Below the pieces are notes generated by a model that saw nothing but the letters and a program-made list of their open reading frames with translations, ran no database searches and was not told the origin of the DNA. From Chitinophaga parva (lineage in GTDB: Bacteria > Bacteroidota > Bacteroidia > Chitinophagales > Chitinophagaceae): a stretch of 64,000 bases of DNA. Both the position numbers and the translations under genes were made by a program. The stretch covers positions 1,612,001-1,676,000 of the forward strand of contig NZ_QCYK01000001.1 in NCBI RefSeq assembly GCF_003071345.1, given 5' to 3'. Of this stretch, positions 1 through 9,040 are shown one piece after another; position 1 is the first letter of the stretch, and every line of letters begins with the position of its first letter.

Positions 1-1476
1 ATGATGTTCATTGGCTGGGAAGGCGTGGGGCTTTGCTCTTACCTGCTGATCGGCTTTTGGTTCAAGAACCCGAGCTACAGCAAAGCGGCCAACAAGGCCT
101 TTATCATGAACCGCATTGGTGACCTGGGCTTCCTGCTGGGCATCTTTTATATTATTGCCAACTTTGGTTCTGTAAGCTACGCAGCGGTATTCCCGCAGGC
201 GGCCACCCTGGGTGCAGGCAACCACACGCTGGTGATCATTGCCGTGCTGTTGTTTATAGGTGCTATGGGTAAATCTGCACAGATCCCGCTGTACACCTGG
301 CTGCCCGATGCGATGGCCGGTCCTACCCCGGTATCTGCCCTCATCCACGCGGCTACGATGGTAACTGCCGGCATCTACATGATTGCCCGCAGTAACGTGA
401 TCTATACTTTGACCCCCAGCGTGCAGCAATTCATTGCCATCATTGGCGTGGCCACCGCGCTGCTGGCAGCTTCCATTGCCATAGCACAAAACGATATTAA
501 GAAGGTGCTTGCTTACTCCACCGTGAGCCAGCTGGGTTATATGTTTATTGCCCTGGGCGTAGGTGCTTACGGTACCGCGGTATTCCACGTAATGACACAC
601 GCCTTCTTCAAAGCCCTGCTTTTCCTGGGTTCCGGCTCCGTGATCCATGCCATGGGCGGAGAGCAGGATATCCGTAAAATGGGGGGGCTGAAAAAATACC
701 TGCCCACTACCAACTGGACTTTCCTGGTGGGCTGTCTGGCCATTGCAGGTATTCCCGGCCTGTCCGGCTTCTTCTCTAAAGACGAGATCCTGGCCAGCGC
801 TTTCGCTACCAACAAGATCATTTATGTACTGGCACTGCTGGGCGCTCTAATGACTGCCTTCTATATGTTCCGCCTGTACTTTATTACATTCACTGGTAGC
901 TTCCGCGGCACACATGAGCAGGAACATCACTTACATGAAAGCCCTGCTGCCATGACCATTCCGCTGGTGATCCTGGCCCTGCTGTCCATCTTTGGCGGTT
1001 ATGTGGGCCTGCCGGAAATATTTGGTAAGAACATGCTCCATGAATACCTGGCACCCATCTTTGCACCCAGCGCTCCCTTTGCAGCCGTGCACGAACTGGA
1101 GCACTCCACGGAGATCATCCTGATGGTAATCAGCTCTGTATTGGTGATCGTGATGATCGCCTTTGCATGGGGCAGGTACCGCAACTACCAAGATAATGGT
1201 GCAGAAAGCACCGGCCTGACCAAGGTGCTGGAAAACAAGTGGTATGTAGATGAACTGTACGACGCCGTGATCGTGCGCCCGCTGATGGCCCTGAGCCAGT
1301 TCTTCAGCGAAGTGATGGAAAAAATGGGTATTGACCGCCTGGTAAATGGGATCGGCAAAACGGTACAGTGGGGAGGCCAGCAACTGCGGGTGATCCAGAA
1401 CGGCCAGGTAGGCTTCTACATATTTGCCATGGTATTGGGTATGATCGTATTACTGGTGATCGGCTTATTATTCTAA
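1..1476 (+). CDS. nuoL: NADH-quinone oxidoreductase subunit L (5' truncated)
   Basis: This is the large antiporter-like, proton-pumping membrane subunit of respiratory complex I. The window opens inside the gene. The 491 visible residues start in the transmembrane block GWEGVGLCSYLLIG, and the family is normally over 600 residues long, so I infer that more than 100 N-terminal residues lie upstream. The first in-frame ATG at base 1 is therefore internal. The family proton-channel residues are visible: Lys91 in MGKSAQIPLYTW, His116 in SALIHAATM, and the HAFFKALLFLGSGS block near residue 200. The C-terminal part holds WYVDELYDAVIVRPL and a last hydrophobic segment, which corresponds to the lateral helix and final TM. 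nuoM follows after 37 bp, so the two are cotranscribed. Only the gene's left limit is uncertain. Confidence 0.96.
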   Translation: MMFIGWEGVGLCSYLLIGFWFKNPSYSKAANKAFIMNRIGDLGFLLGIFYIIANFGSVSYAAVFPQAATLGAGNHTLVIIAVLLFIGAMGKSAQIPLYTWLPDAMAGPTPVSALIHAATMVTAGIYMIARSNVIYTLTPSVQQFIAIIGVATALLAASIAIAQNDIKKVLAYSTVSQLGYMFIALGVGAYGTAVFHVMTHAFFKALLFLGSGSVIHAMGGEQDIRKMGGLKKYLPTTNWTFLVGCLAIAGIPGLSGFFSKDEILASAFATNKIIYVLALLGALMTAFYMFRLYFITFTGSFRGTHEQEHHLHESPAAMTIPLVILALLSIFGGYVGLPEIFGKNMLHEYLAPIFAPSAPFAAVHELEHSTEIILMVISSVLVIVMIAFAWGRYRNYQDNGAESTGLTKVLENKWYVDELYDAVIVRPLMALSQFFSEVMEKMGIDRLVNGIGKTVQWGGQQLRVIQNGQVGFYIFAMVLGMIVLLVIGLLF

Positions 1477-1513
1477 CACTCAAAGCGGAAGTTACAAGCG
1501 CAAGAAATAGATT

Positions 1514-2956
1514 ATGTTGACAGTTTTATTAATATTGATTCCTTTGCTTGCCGGTGTGATCACATTTGGCCTCAAAGGTGCCGGTCCCAAAATACTGGCT
1601 TTGCTTTCTTCCATCGCCACGCTGGGCGTAGCACTGGTGGCGCTGTTCCAGTTCCGGGCAAACCCCGCCGCCACGCATGTGAGCGCGCAGTGGATCCCGC
1701 AGCTGAAAGCGAATTTCGAGGTAGGCCTGGATGGCATGGCTGCTATGCTTTGCCTGCTCACCGCCCTGGCGTTTGTGCTGGTGTTTGTCAGCATCTTTTC
1801 CCGGGAATACGAGCGCTCCGCCAGCTTTTATGGGCTAATGCTGCTGTCGCAGGCAGGTCTCACCGGTGTGTTTGTAGCTGCCGATGCGATGCTGTTCTAC
1901 GTATTCTGGGAACTGGCCCTCATCCCCGTGTATTTCCTCTGCTCCATGTGGGGCGGGGAAAGACGCATTCCCGTTACATTTAAATTCTTTGTTTATACGT
2001 TCATCGGTTCCCTGTTCATGCTGGTGGGCATTATTTACCTCTACCTGCATGCAGGCTCTTTTGGCTACCAGGATTTCATAAAGGGTGCCGCTGGTCTTTC
2101 TGCCAGCGACCAGAACTGGTTGTTCTGGCTGTTCTTCGTGGCCTTTGCCATCAAGATGCCGATCTTCCCGCTGCACACCTGGCAGCCGGATACTTACGAA
2201 CAGAGCCCCACCCCGGTGACCATGATCCTTTCCGGTGTAATGGTGAAAATGGGTCTTTTCGGGGTGCTGCGCTGGCTGCTCCCGGTACTGCCACATGCCG
2301 CCGCCGGCTGGGCAGACCTGGTGATGATCCTGTCTATCATCGGCATTGTATACGCCTCCTGCATTGCCATCGTACAAAGTGACCTGAAAAGAATGATCGC
2401 GTATTCTTCCATTGCCCACATCGGGTTAATGAGCGCCGCGATCTTTGCGCATAATGAGACCAGCCTGCAAGGTGTCATGGTACAGATGTTTAACCATGGT
2501 ATCAATATCATCGGGCTGTGGATCATCGTGGATGTGATAGAGCAGCGGCTGGGTATCAGGAACATGAAAGAGCTGGGAGGCATTGCTTCCAAAGCGCCTA
2601 AGATCGCCATCTTCCTGGTCGTGATCGCCCTGGCCAATGTGGCCCTGCCGCTGACGAACGGTTTTATCGGTGAGTTCCTCATGTTCAGTGGCGTGTTCCA
2701 GGTGAATGTGTGGTTCATGGCAGTAGCCGGCCTGGGTATCATCCTTTCTGCCGTGTACATGCTCAACATGATACAGCGGGTGATCTTCGGTGAAAGCAAT
2801 GCGGTGACTTCCAATGTGACCGATCTGACCGCCGGCGAAACGTTTTCGCTGACGCTGATCGTGCTGCTGATCGTATACCTCGGTGTGTATCCGAAACCGC
2901 TGCTGGAGCTGGTGCAAGGCTCTTCCCAGGCGGTACTGGCAGCCTTTGGCCGCTAA
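1514..2956 (+). CDS. nuoM: NADH-quinone oxidoreductase subunit M
   Basis: NuoM is the second antiporter-like proton-pumping subunit of complex I in the inner membrane. The protein has 480 residues, the usual length, and is almost wholly hydrophobic with about 14 predicted TM segments. The two family signatures are clear: the essential Glu133 in FYVFWELALIPVYF, and Lys214 in FAIKMPIFPLHTWQPD followed by SPTPVTMILSG. The start is the ATG at 1514, giving MLTVLLILIPLLAG, a normal NuoM N-terminus. It lies 37 bp after nuoL and 98 bp before nuoN, in the standard L-M-N order. Nothing unusual was seen in the coding sequence. Confidence 0.97.
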   Translation: MLTVLLILIPLLAGVITFGLKGAGPKILALLSSIATLGVALVALFQFRANPAATHVSAQWIPQLKANFEVGLDGMAAMLCLLTALAFVLVFVSIFSREYERSASFYGLMLLSQAGLTGVFVAADAMLFYVFWELALIPVYFLCSMWGGERRIPVTFKFFVYTFIGSLFMLVGIIYLYLHAGSFGYQDFIKGAAGLSASDQNWLFWLFFVAFAIKMPIFPLHTWQPDTYEQSPTPVTMILSGVMVKMGLFGVLRWLLPVLPHAAAGWADLVMILSIIGIVYASCIAIVQSDLKRMIAYSSIAHIGLMSAAIFAHNETSLQGVMVQMFNHGINIIGLWIIVDVIEQRLGIRNMKELGGIASKAPKIAIFLVVIALANVALPLTNGFIGEFLMFSGVFQVNVWFMAVAGLGIILSAVYMLNMIQRVIFGESNAVTSNVTDLTAGETFSLTLIVLLIVYLGVYPKPLLELVQGSSQAVLAAFGR

Positions 2957-3054
2957 GCATTTCATCCTTATTCAAGGTAAAAGACAGGATCTGTGCACAC
3001 GCTATCGTGGATTTTTACCAGCAAACGTTTTCGGTTTTTTTGTAACACAGCAAT

Positions 3055-4437
3055 ATGAACGCATTACTTTCTACTGCTATCTCGGGCCTGGTCCTGATGT
3101 TCGTTGGGTTGTTCGTCAAGAACAGGCAGTCTATTAAATACTTTGCCATAGCGGCGCTGCTGGTGGCCTTTGTAGCGAACCTCTTTGACGTGGCCTGGAT
3201 CATCCACCACAAACAGGGATACACCGCTTATGAGCACATGATCACGGTGAGCCTGTTCACCACCGTTTTTAACGCAGTGATCCTGGGCAGCACCCTGGTG
3301 TACTACCTGCTGAGCGGCAGCGAGTTTGAAAAAGTAGGGGAGAACGTAGCGGAATATTTTGCGCTGCAATTCTTCATCCTTGCCGGTATTATGCTGGCTA
3401 CCAGCTTCAGTAACCTGCTCATCCTCTTCCTGGCAATTGAGATCATGTCCATTCCCCAGTACATCCTGGCGGGCAGTGATAAGCATAATTTAAAGAGCAA
3501 CGAGGCGTCCCTGAAATACTTTTTGATGGGCTCTTTCTCTACCGGCATCCTGCTCATGGGCATTGTGCTGATCTACGGCGGCAGCGGCTCCTTTGACCTG
3601 GAGCACCTGGGCATTGGCGCTATGGCCTTGTCGCCGCTTACGCTGGTGGGCATCCTGCTGATGGTGTTTGCCATGTCGTTCAAGGTATCTGCGGCGCCCT
3701 TCCACTTCTGGACGCCCGACGTGTATGACGGGTCTCCCACCGTGTTCACCGCGTTTATGGCTACCGTGGTTAAAGCCGGTGGTTTCGTTGCATTTATCCG
3801 CCTGTTCCAGATCGCGTTCAAGGGCGGTATCGTAAGCCCGCAATGGGAACTGGTGCTGGAAGTGATCACTGCTGCAACGCTGATCATTGGTAACATCACC
3901 GCGGTATACCAGCAGAGCGTCAAGCGTATGCTATCCTATTCCAGCATTGCACAGGCAGGCTTTATGCTGTTTGCCTTGCTGTCGTTCAACATGAGGGCAG
4001 AACAGGGCATCCTGCTGTATGCGGCCGCTTACAGCCTGGCTACTATTGGTGCCTTCAGCGTGTTATTGAAAATGAACGATTATACATTTGATGGCTTCAA
4101 TGGCCTGGCACGCAAAGAACCGCTGCTGGCCTTCGGGATGACCATCTGCCTGTTTTCATTGGCCGGTATCCCGCTCACGGCAGGCTTCTTCGCAAAATAC
4201 TTTGTACTGGCTGCGGCGGTACAGCAGGGTGGTATGCTCTGGCTGGTGATCATTGCGATTGTGTGTGCAGCGATCTCTGTGTACTACTATTTCAAAGTGA
4301 TCATTGCCATGTATTTCAAGGCAGGCGATCCGGAGGTAGCAACACCCAGCAATGCTTACAAGACCATGCTGGTGATCACCGTAGCGCTGGTGATCCTGCT
4401 GGGCATCTTCCCCAATCTGCTGTTAAAATGGCTGTAA
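3055..4437 (+). CDS. nuoN: NADH-quinone oxidoreductase subunit N
   Basis: NuoN is the third antiporter-like subunit of complex I and usually the last gene of the nuo operon. The 460-residue protein is hydrophobic throughout. It carries Glu129 in LFLAIEIMSIPQY and Lys210 in MSFKVSAAPFHFWTPDVYDG, the buried charged residues of the proton path. The DVYDGSPT stretch separates NuoN from NuoM, which has DTYEQSPT. The start is the ATG at 3055; the same frame upstream lacks the family N-terminus. A strong intrinsic terminator begins 25 bp after the stop, so the nuo operon ends here. Confidence 0.96.
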   Translation: MNALLSTAISGLVLMFVGLFVKNRQSIKYFAIAALLVAFVANLFDVAWIIHHKQGYTAYEHMITVSLFTTVFNAVILGSTLVYYLLSGSEFEKVGENVAEYFALQFFILAGIMLATSFSNLLILFLAIEIMSIPQYILAGSDKHNLKSNEASLKYFLMGSFSTGILLMGIVLIYGGSGSFDLEHLGIGAMALSPLTLVGILLMVFAMSFKVSAAPFHFWTPDVYDGSPTVFTAFMATVVKAGGFVAFIRLFQIAFKGGIVSPQWELVLEVITAATLIIGNITAVYQQSVKRMLSYSSIAQAGFMLFALLSFNMRAEQGILLYAAAYSLATIGAFSVLLKMNDYTFDGFNGLARKEPLLAFGMTICLFSLAGIPLTAGFFAKYFVLAAAVQQGGMLWLVIIAIVCAAISVYYYFKVIIAMYFKAGDPEVATPSNAYKTMLVITVALVILLGIFPNLLLKWL

Positions 4438-4462
4438 AAAACGGAAGTAACTATCGTTTTTG

Positions 4463-4500
4463 AAACAGCCGCTCCTTACGGGGGCGGCTGTTTTGTTTTG
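4463..4500 (+). terminator. Intrinsic terminator of the nuo operon
   Basis: AAACAGCCGC at 4463-4472 pairs with GCGGCTGTTT, the stem extends inward through TCC/GGG, and the run TTTTGTTTT follows. It lies just after nuoN and before the ABC permease on the same strand. Confidence 0.9.
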
Positions 4501-4590
4501 GGTAGCATCCAACTTATCCAGCCCAAAACTCCCCGTCCCAGATATCCCACCATTTCCCTATCTTTAAGCAGAATCTCCTATTCTGCACTT

Positions 4591-5850
4591 ATGCGCGTCC
4601 GCGATATATTCTCCATGGCCAGCCGCTCCGTGCGTGGCAATCGTCTCCGCACCGGTCTCACCGTTGCCATCATCGCATTCGGTATCATGGCCCTCGTGGG
4701 TATCCTCACCGCTATAGACAGCATGAAAGCCAGTGTGTTCAGCAGCTTCTCCAATATGGGTGCTAACACCTTTTCCATCCGCAACCGCGAAATGTTCTTC
4801 ATGGGCAACGGGGATGTACAAAGCGGCAACAAAAAGAAAAAAGTAAAACAATCCAACCAGCGCCTGCCTATCCGCTACTCAGAAGCCCGCGCCTTTAAGG
4901 AAAGGAACAACTTCCCCGACGTAGTGAGCCTCTCCTTCACCGCCGGCACCTCCACCGTGTATAAAGACGATAAAAAAACAAACCCAAACGTGCGCGTGAT
5001 CGGCGGGGATGAGAATTACCTGGACGTGTCTAATTACGAGTTGTCAGAAGGCCGCAATTTTAATGCACTGGACCTCAGCAGCGGCCGCAATGTGGCCATC
5101 CTGGGGCAGGATGTGATCAAGAAACTCTTTGGCAACAGTAAAAATGTGCTCGATAACACCATCCGCGTAGGCGATGTACGCTACCGCGTTATCGGTATAC
5201 TGGCCACTAAAGGCAATGGCAGCGCCTTCAGCGCAGACAATGTGGTGATCACCACGGTGAATAACGCCCGCCGCGTTTTTGGACATGACGATATTTCCTA
5301 CCAGATCAGCATTAAAGTGAACGACATCAAACAGATGGATGCTGCCGTAGGAGAGGCCACCGGCCTGTTTCGCCAGGTGCGCCATCTTAATCTCAACGAG
5401 ACAGACAACTTCGTGATCAATAAAAGTGATGACCTGGCCCAGATGCTGTATTCCACCCTGGGCAATATTACCGCCGTGGCCATCGTGATCGGTTTTATCA
5501 CCCTCGTGGGCTCGGCTATCGGGTTAATGAATATCATGCTGGTAGCGGTAGCCGAGCGTACCCGTGAAATAGGGGTGAGCAAAGCCCTGGGGGCCACCAG
5601 CCGCGTGGTGCGCCTGCAATTCATTTTTGAAGCCATCATCATCAGCATCAGCGGAGGCTTGCTGGGCGCCATGCTGGGCATGATAGCCGGCAACCTGGTG
5701 TCACTGCTCCTGCATTCCTCCTTCATTATTCCCTGGCTCTGGATCTTTGTAGGAATGGCACTGTGTGCCATCGTGGGCCTGGCATCCGGCGTGTATCCCG
5801 CCGCCAAAGCCGCCCGCCTCAGTCCTATCGTGGCCCTGCGCTATGAATAA
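4591..5850 (+). CDS. ABC transporter permease, MacB/FtsX type
   Basis: This is an inner-membrane permease of the MacB/LolE-like type 4 ABC superfamily, which couples ATP hydrolysis to work in the periplasm such as efflux or lipoprotein handling. Starting at ATG 4591 gives 419 residues: a cytoplasmic N-terminus, one TM at about 22-42, a periplasmic MacB_PCD domain of roughly 240 residues, and a C-terminal FtsX domain with three TM segments. The junction reads VAERTREIGVSKALGA, the typical FtsX cytoplasmic coupling loop. An upstream TTG at 4498 would add 31 residues of non-membrane sequence overlapping the nuo terminator, so I reject it. A -7-like TATCTTTA lies at 4559-4566. No ATPase gene is adjacent, so its partner is encoded elsewhere and the substrate cannot be told. 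Confidence 0.85.
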   Translation: MRVRDIFSMASRSVRGNRLRTGLTVAIIAFGIMALVGILTAIDSMKASVFSSFSNMGANTFSIRNREMFFMGNGDVQSGNKKKKVKQSNQRLPIRYSEARAFKERNNFPDVVSLSFTAGTSTVYKDDKKTNPNVRVIGGDENYLDVSNYELSEGRNFNALDLSSGRNVAILGQDVIKKLFGNSKNVLDNTIRVGDVRYRVIGILATKGNGSAFSADNVVITTVNNARRVFGHDDISYQISIKVNDIKQMDAAVGEATGLFRQVRHLNLNETDNFVINKSDDLAQMLYSTLGNITAVAIVIGFITLVGSAIGLMNIMLVAVAERTREIGVSKALGATSRVVRLQFIFEAIIISISGGLLGAMLGMIAGNLVSLLLHSSFIIPWLWIFVGMALCAIVGLASGVYPAAKAARLSPIVALRYE

Positions 5851-6004
5851 CCATCACAGACATACTGCATTCCCCAAATAAACCGGCACTGTGCTTGCCA
5901 GACCGCGCATTTTTTCCAATATTTACAAGTACCTTCTATTGCTATTTACGAAACCCGCCGTTGCGGAAACCGGTCACACGTTATAAAAAATCGCAAGCAC
6001 GCTC

Positions 6005-7321
6005 ATGTTACCGCTTATTGTTGTCATTGCAGGCATCTTGTTACTGGTACTCCTGGTCACTTATGCCAAGCTCAATTCTTTCATTGCTTTCCTGATCGTG
6101 TCCGTGTGTATCGGCATTGCACAGCAAATGTCGCTGCAGCAGATCACTACTTCCATCACCACCGGGATAGGCGGTATCATGGGAAGCCTCCTCATCATCG
6201 TAGTACTGGGCAGTATGATAGGTAAGCTGGTGGCCGAAAGTGGAGCGGCACAGCGTATTTCCAATGGCCTGATGACCCTCTTTGGTGCCCGCTACGTACA
6301 GTGGGCCCTCATGACCACCGGCCTGGTAGTGGGCATTGCACTTTTTTATGGAGTAGGCTTTGTACTGCTGGTGCCCCTGGTCTTTGCGGTAGCGGCCCGC
6401 ACTAAACAATCGGCCGTATTCCTCGGTATTTCCTTGCTGGCAGCGCTTTCCGTAACACACGGGTTCCTGCCGCCCCATCCATCGCCCAGTGCGCTGATCG
6501 GCAAGTTCAATGCGCCCATGGGACCAACATTATTGCTGGGGCTTTCGCTGGGCATTCCGTCTGTGATCATTGCCGGCCCTTTATTTGGCAGCACTTTCCG
6601 CAAACTGAAAAGAGAACCGGCACAGGTTTTTGCATTGAAAACACTGCCGGATTCGGAATTGCCCTCCATGACTGTAAGTGTATTTGTAGCTTTGCTGCCG
6701 GTGCTCCTGCTGTGCGCCTCCGCTGTTATGCGCATCTGGGCTAAGCCCGGCACGGCTTTGTCTGTAATGGCAGACTGGATGGGCGAAGCCAATATTGTAA
6801 TGTGCGTATCCGTGCTGGTAGCTATATGGCTGCTGGACCTGCGCCGGGGCGTAACAATGAAGGCCACCATGGGCAAGCTGGATGAAGCGGTGAAAGATAT
6901 TGCCGGCATTGTATTGGTACTGGCAGGTGCAGGGATGCTCACCCAGCTGCTTAAGGATAGCGGCCTGGCGGAGTACATTGGCCACCGCATGGAAGGCATG
7001 CATGTATCGCCCATCATCCTCGCCTGGCTGATGGCGGCCATTATCCGCGTATGCATAGGTTCTGCCACCATTGCGGGCATCACCGCCGCCGGCCTGGTAG
7101 CGCCCATTGTAGCCAGTACGGGGGTAAATCCCAGCCTTATGGTGCTGGCCACCGGCGCAGGGAGTTTGATGTTCTCGCATGTGAACGATAGCGGTTTCTG
7201 GTTGTTTAAAGAATACTTCAACCTCTCCGTAAAGGAAACCATCCTCACCTGGTCACTGATGGAAACCATCGTGTCTGTGGTAGGCCTGCTGGGCTGCCTG
7301 CTGCTTAGCATCTGGTTCTGA
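6005..7321 (+). CDS. GntP-family permease (gluconate / D-serine:H+ symporter type)
   Basis: This is an inner-membrane proton symporter of the Gnt family, whose known members carry gluconate, other sugar acids, or D-serine (DsdX). The 438-residue protein is hydrophobic with about 12-14 TM segments. It shows the family block GGIMGSLLIIVVLGSMIG near residues 55-75 and a loop LPPHPSPSALIGKFNAPMG near 157-175. The ATG at 6005 gives an N-terminus that enters the membrane at once. RidA follows after 27 bp, then a PLP enzyme and a dipeptidase on the same strand. That company argues for an amino-acid substrate such as D-serine or D-threonine rather than gluconate; no gluconate kinase or aldolase gene is nearby. 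The substrate is an inference from context. Confidence 0.85.
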   Translation: MLPLIVVIAGILLLVLLVTYAKLNSFIAFLIVSVCIGIAQQMSLQQITTSITTGIGGIMGSLLIIVVLGSMIGKLVAESGAAQRISNGLMTLFGARYVQWALMTTGLVVGIALFYGVGFVLLVPLVFAVAARTKQSAVFLGISLLAALSVTHGFLPPHPSPSALIGKFNAPMGPTLLLGLSLGIPSVIIAGPLFGSTFRKLKREPAQVFALKTLPDSELPSMTVSVFVALLPVLLLCASAVMRIWAKPGTALSVMADWMGEANIVMCVSVLVAIWLLDLRRGVTMKATMGKLDEAVKDIAGIVLVLAGAGMLTQLLKDSGLAEYIGHRMEGMHVSPIILAWLMAAIIRVCIGSATIAGITAAGLVAPIVASTGVNPSLMVLATGAGSLMFSHVNDSGFWLFKEYFNLSVKETILTWSLMETIVSVVGLLGCLLLSIWF

Positions 7322-7348
7322 TAAAATGAAAACTTAAAACAAAAAGAT

Positions 7349-7813
7349 ATGATGACACCAGACGAAAAATTCCAGGCCCTGGGCGATACGTTACCACCGG
7401 CTCCCACGCCCCTGGGTGTGTACAAGCCTTTCCTCATTGATGGCAAGTATCTCTATGTATCCGGCCACGGCCCGGTGATGCCGGACAAGTCCCTGATCAT
7501 TGGCCGCGTAGGGAAAGACTTCAACATGGAAGAAGGTAAGATCGCCGCCCGCCAGGTAGGCCTCACCATCCTTTCCACTATCAAGACTAGCCTGGGCTCC
7601 CTCAACAAAGTAAAACGCGTGATCAAAGTACTGGGCATGGTGAATTGTACGCCCGATTTTGAACGCCATCCTTATGTGATCAATGGCTGCAGCGAACTGT
7701 TTGCACAGGTATGGGGCGATGAAAACGGCATCGGCGTAAGAAGCGCTGTAGGCATGGGTTCCCTGCCGGATAATATCCCGGTGGAAATAGAGGCGCTGTT
7801 TGAATTAGAATAA
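7349..7813 (+). CDS. RidA/YjgF family enamine/imine deaminase
   Basis: RidA proteins are small cytosolic trimers that hydrolyse reactive 2-aminoacrylate and related enamines released by PLP-dependent dehydratases. The 154-residue protein is longer than classical RidA (about 128) and matches the longer subgroup with an N-terminal extension. Visible family features are KYLYVSGHGPV near residues 33-43 and Arg131 in VRSAVGMGSLP, the position expected to bind the carboxylate, ahead of the closing VEIEALFELE strand. Two ATGs (7349, 7352) are possible; the first is used here. The gene lies 27 bp after the permease and 104 bp before a D-serine dehydratase-like enzyme, the enzyme type that makes RidA's substrate. 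That makes the pairing functionally sensible. Confidence 0.88.
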   Translation: MMTPDEKFQALGDTLPPAPTPLGVYKPFLIDGKYLYVSGHGPVMPDKSLIIGRVGKDFNMEEGKIAARQVGLTILSTIKTSLGSLNKVKRVIKVLGMVNCTPDFERHPYVINGCSELFAQVWGDENGIGVRSAVGMGSLPDNIPVEIEALFELE

Positions 7814-7917
7814 AAATATACAAGGGCTTAGGTCTAATGTGCCCGCATCCATGCAGCGCCTGTTGCTGCCGGGGTACCGTACTTAAGACCTGGGACGCCG
7901 GACAAAAATCTTCCATC

Positions 7918-9018
7918 ATGGAATGGTACCATATCTCCAACATCGGGCAATACGATACACCCGCCGTGCTTTTTTACCCGGAGCGCATATCAGCCAACAT
8001 TGACCGCCTCATCGCATCCATTGATGATGTACAACGGTTACGGGTACACGTAAAAACGTTTAAGACACTGGAAATTGCGCAGCTGATGTTAAACAGCGGC
8101 ATCCGCAAGTTCAAGTGTGCCACCATTGCGGAAGCAGAGATGATGGCCATGGCCGGTGCGCCGGACGTATTGCTGGCCTATCAGCCTGTAGGCCCCAAAG
8201 TGGCCAGGCTGGCGGCGCTGGCGGAAGCATTCCCGGACACCAGTTTTTCCTGCCTGGTGGATAATGAGGATAGCGCCATTGCCATCGGCGCACACTTCCC
8301 GGCCAGCAATCCCATCGCGGTATATCTTGATCTCAATGTAGGCATGAACCGTACGGGCATTGTACCCGGGCCGGCAGCACTGGAATTGTACGGCATGCTG
8401 CGCCAGGTACAGGGCCTGGTGCCGGTAGGGCTGCACGCGTACGACGGGCATATTCATGAAGAAGACCTGCAAATACGTACGGAGGTCACAAATGCTGCAT
8501 TTGCACCGGTGGCTGCACTGGCCGCGGATATTGAAGCGCAGGGCATGCCGGCGCCGGTGATCGTGGCCGGCGGCACACCTACCTTTCCCATCCATGCAAA
8601 GCGGAAAGGCATTGAATGCAGCCCCGGCACATTTGTATGCTGGGACATGGGGTATAAAAGGAATTTTCCCGAGCAACAGTTTGATTTTGCCGCATTACTG
8701 GCGGGGCGGGTGATCTCGCAGGTGAATGACGAGCTTATTACCATAGACATTGGCCATAAATCAGTGGCGGCAGAAATGCCATTGCCCCGTATTTATTTTC
8801 TCAATGCTGCAGATGCGGAGCCCGTGTCGCAAAGTGAGGAGCACCTGGTCTGTAAAGTAAAGGATGCTGCGCAATACCCGGTAGGAACGGTGCTTTACGG
8901 GGTGCCGCACCACATCTGTCCTACCATTGCAGACCACAACGAGGGCCTGGTAGTGGCAGAGCATACTATTACAGACAGTTGGGCCATTGTTGCCCGCAAC
9001 CGCCGTATTACCATTTAA
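7918..9018 (+). CDS. Fold-type III PLP enzyme, D-serine dehydratase / D-threonine aldolase family
   Basis: Members of this family (DSD1, D-threonine aldolase) use PLP and a metal ion either to deaminate D-serine to pyruvate and ammonia or to cleave D-threonine to glycine and acetaldehyde. The 366-residue protein has an alanine-racemase-like barrel with the PLP lysine at Lys46 in RVHVKTFKT, and a C-terminal beta domain ending in HHICPTIADH. The His332-x-Cys334 pair is the metal-binding motif of the family. The start is taken at ATG 7918 (MEWYHISNIG), because the upstream frame to 7837 is Cys-rich and unlike the family. It sits between ridA and an M19 dipeptidase (22 bp). I infer an amino-acid-catabolic role. 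Dehydratase and aldolase activity cannot be separated by reading alone. Confidence 0.86.
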   Translation: MEWYHISNIGQYDTPAVLFYPERISANIDRLIASIDDVQRLRVHVKTFKTLEIAQLMLNSGIRKFKCATIAEAEMMAMAGAPDVLLAYQPVGPKVARLAALAEAFPDTSFSCLVDNEDSAIAIGAHFPASNPIAVYLDLNVGMNRTGIVPGPAALELYGMLRQVQGLVPVGLHAYDGHIHEEDLQIRTEVTNAAFAPVAALAADIEAQGMPAPVIVAGGTPTFPIHAKRKGIECSPGTFVCWDMGYKRNFPEQQFDFAALLAGRVISQVNDELITIDIGHKSVAAEMPLPRIYFLNAADAEPVSQSEEHLVCKVKDAAQYPVGTVLYGVPHHICPTIADHNEGLVVAEHTITDSWAIVARNRRITI

Positions 9019-9040
9019 CGTTTCTTAAAAATTCAATTGC

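Noticed and set aside
1..120. ATG at base 1 as the true nuoL start
   Set aside because: The encoded GWEGVGLCSYLL block lies more than 100 residues into NuoL in all relatives I know, so the ATG is internal and the gene is cut by the window edge.
4498..4590. Upstream start (TTG 4498) for the ABC permease
   Set aside because: It lies within the nuo terminator and would add a Pro-rich stretch unlike MacB N-termini; ATG 4591 is used.
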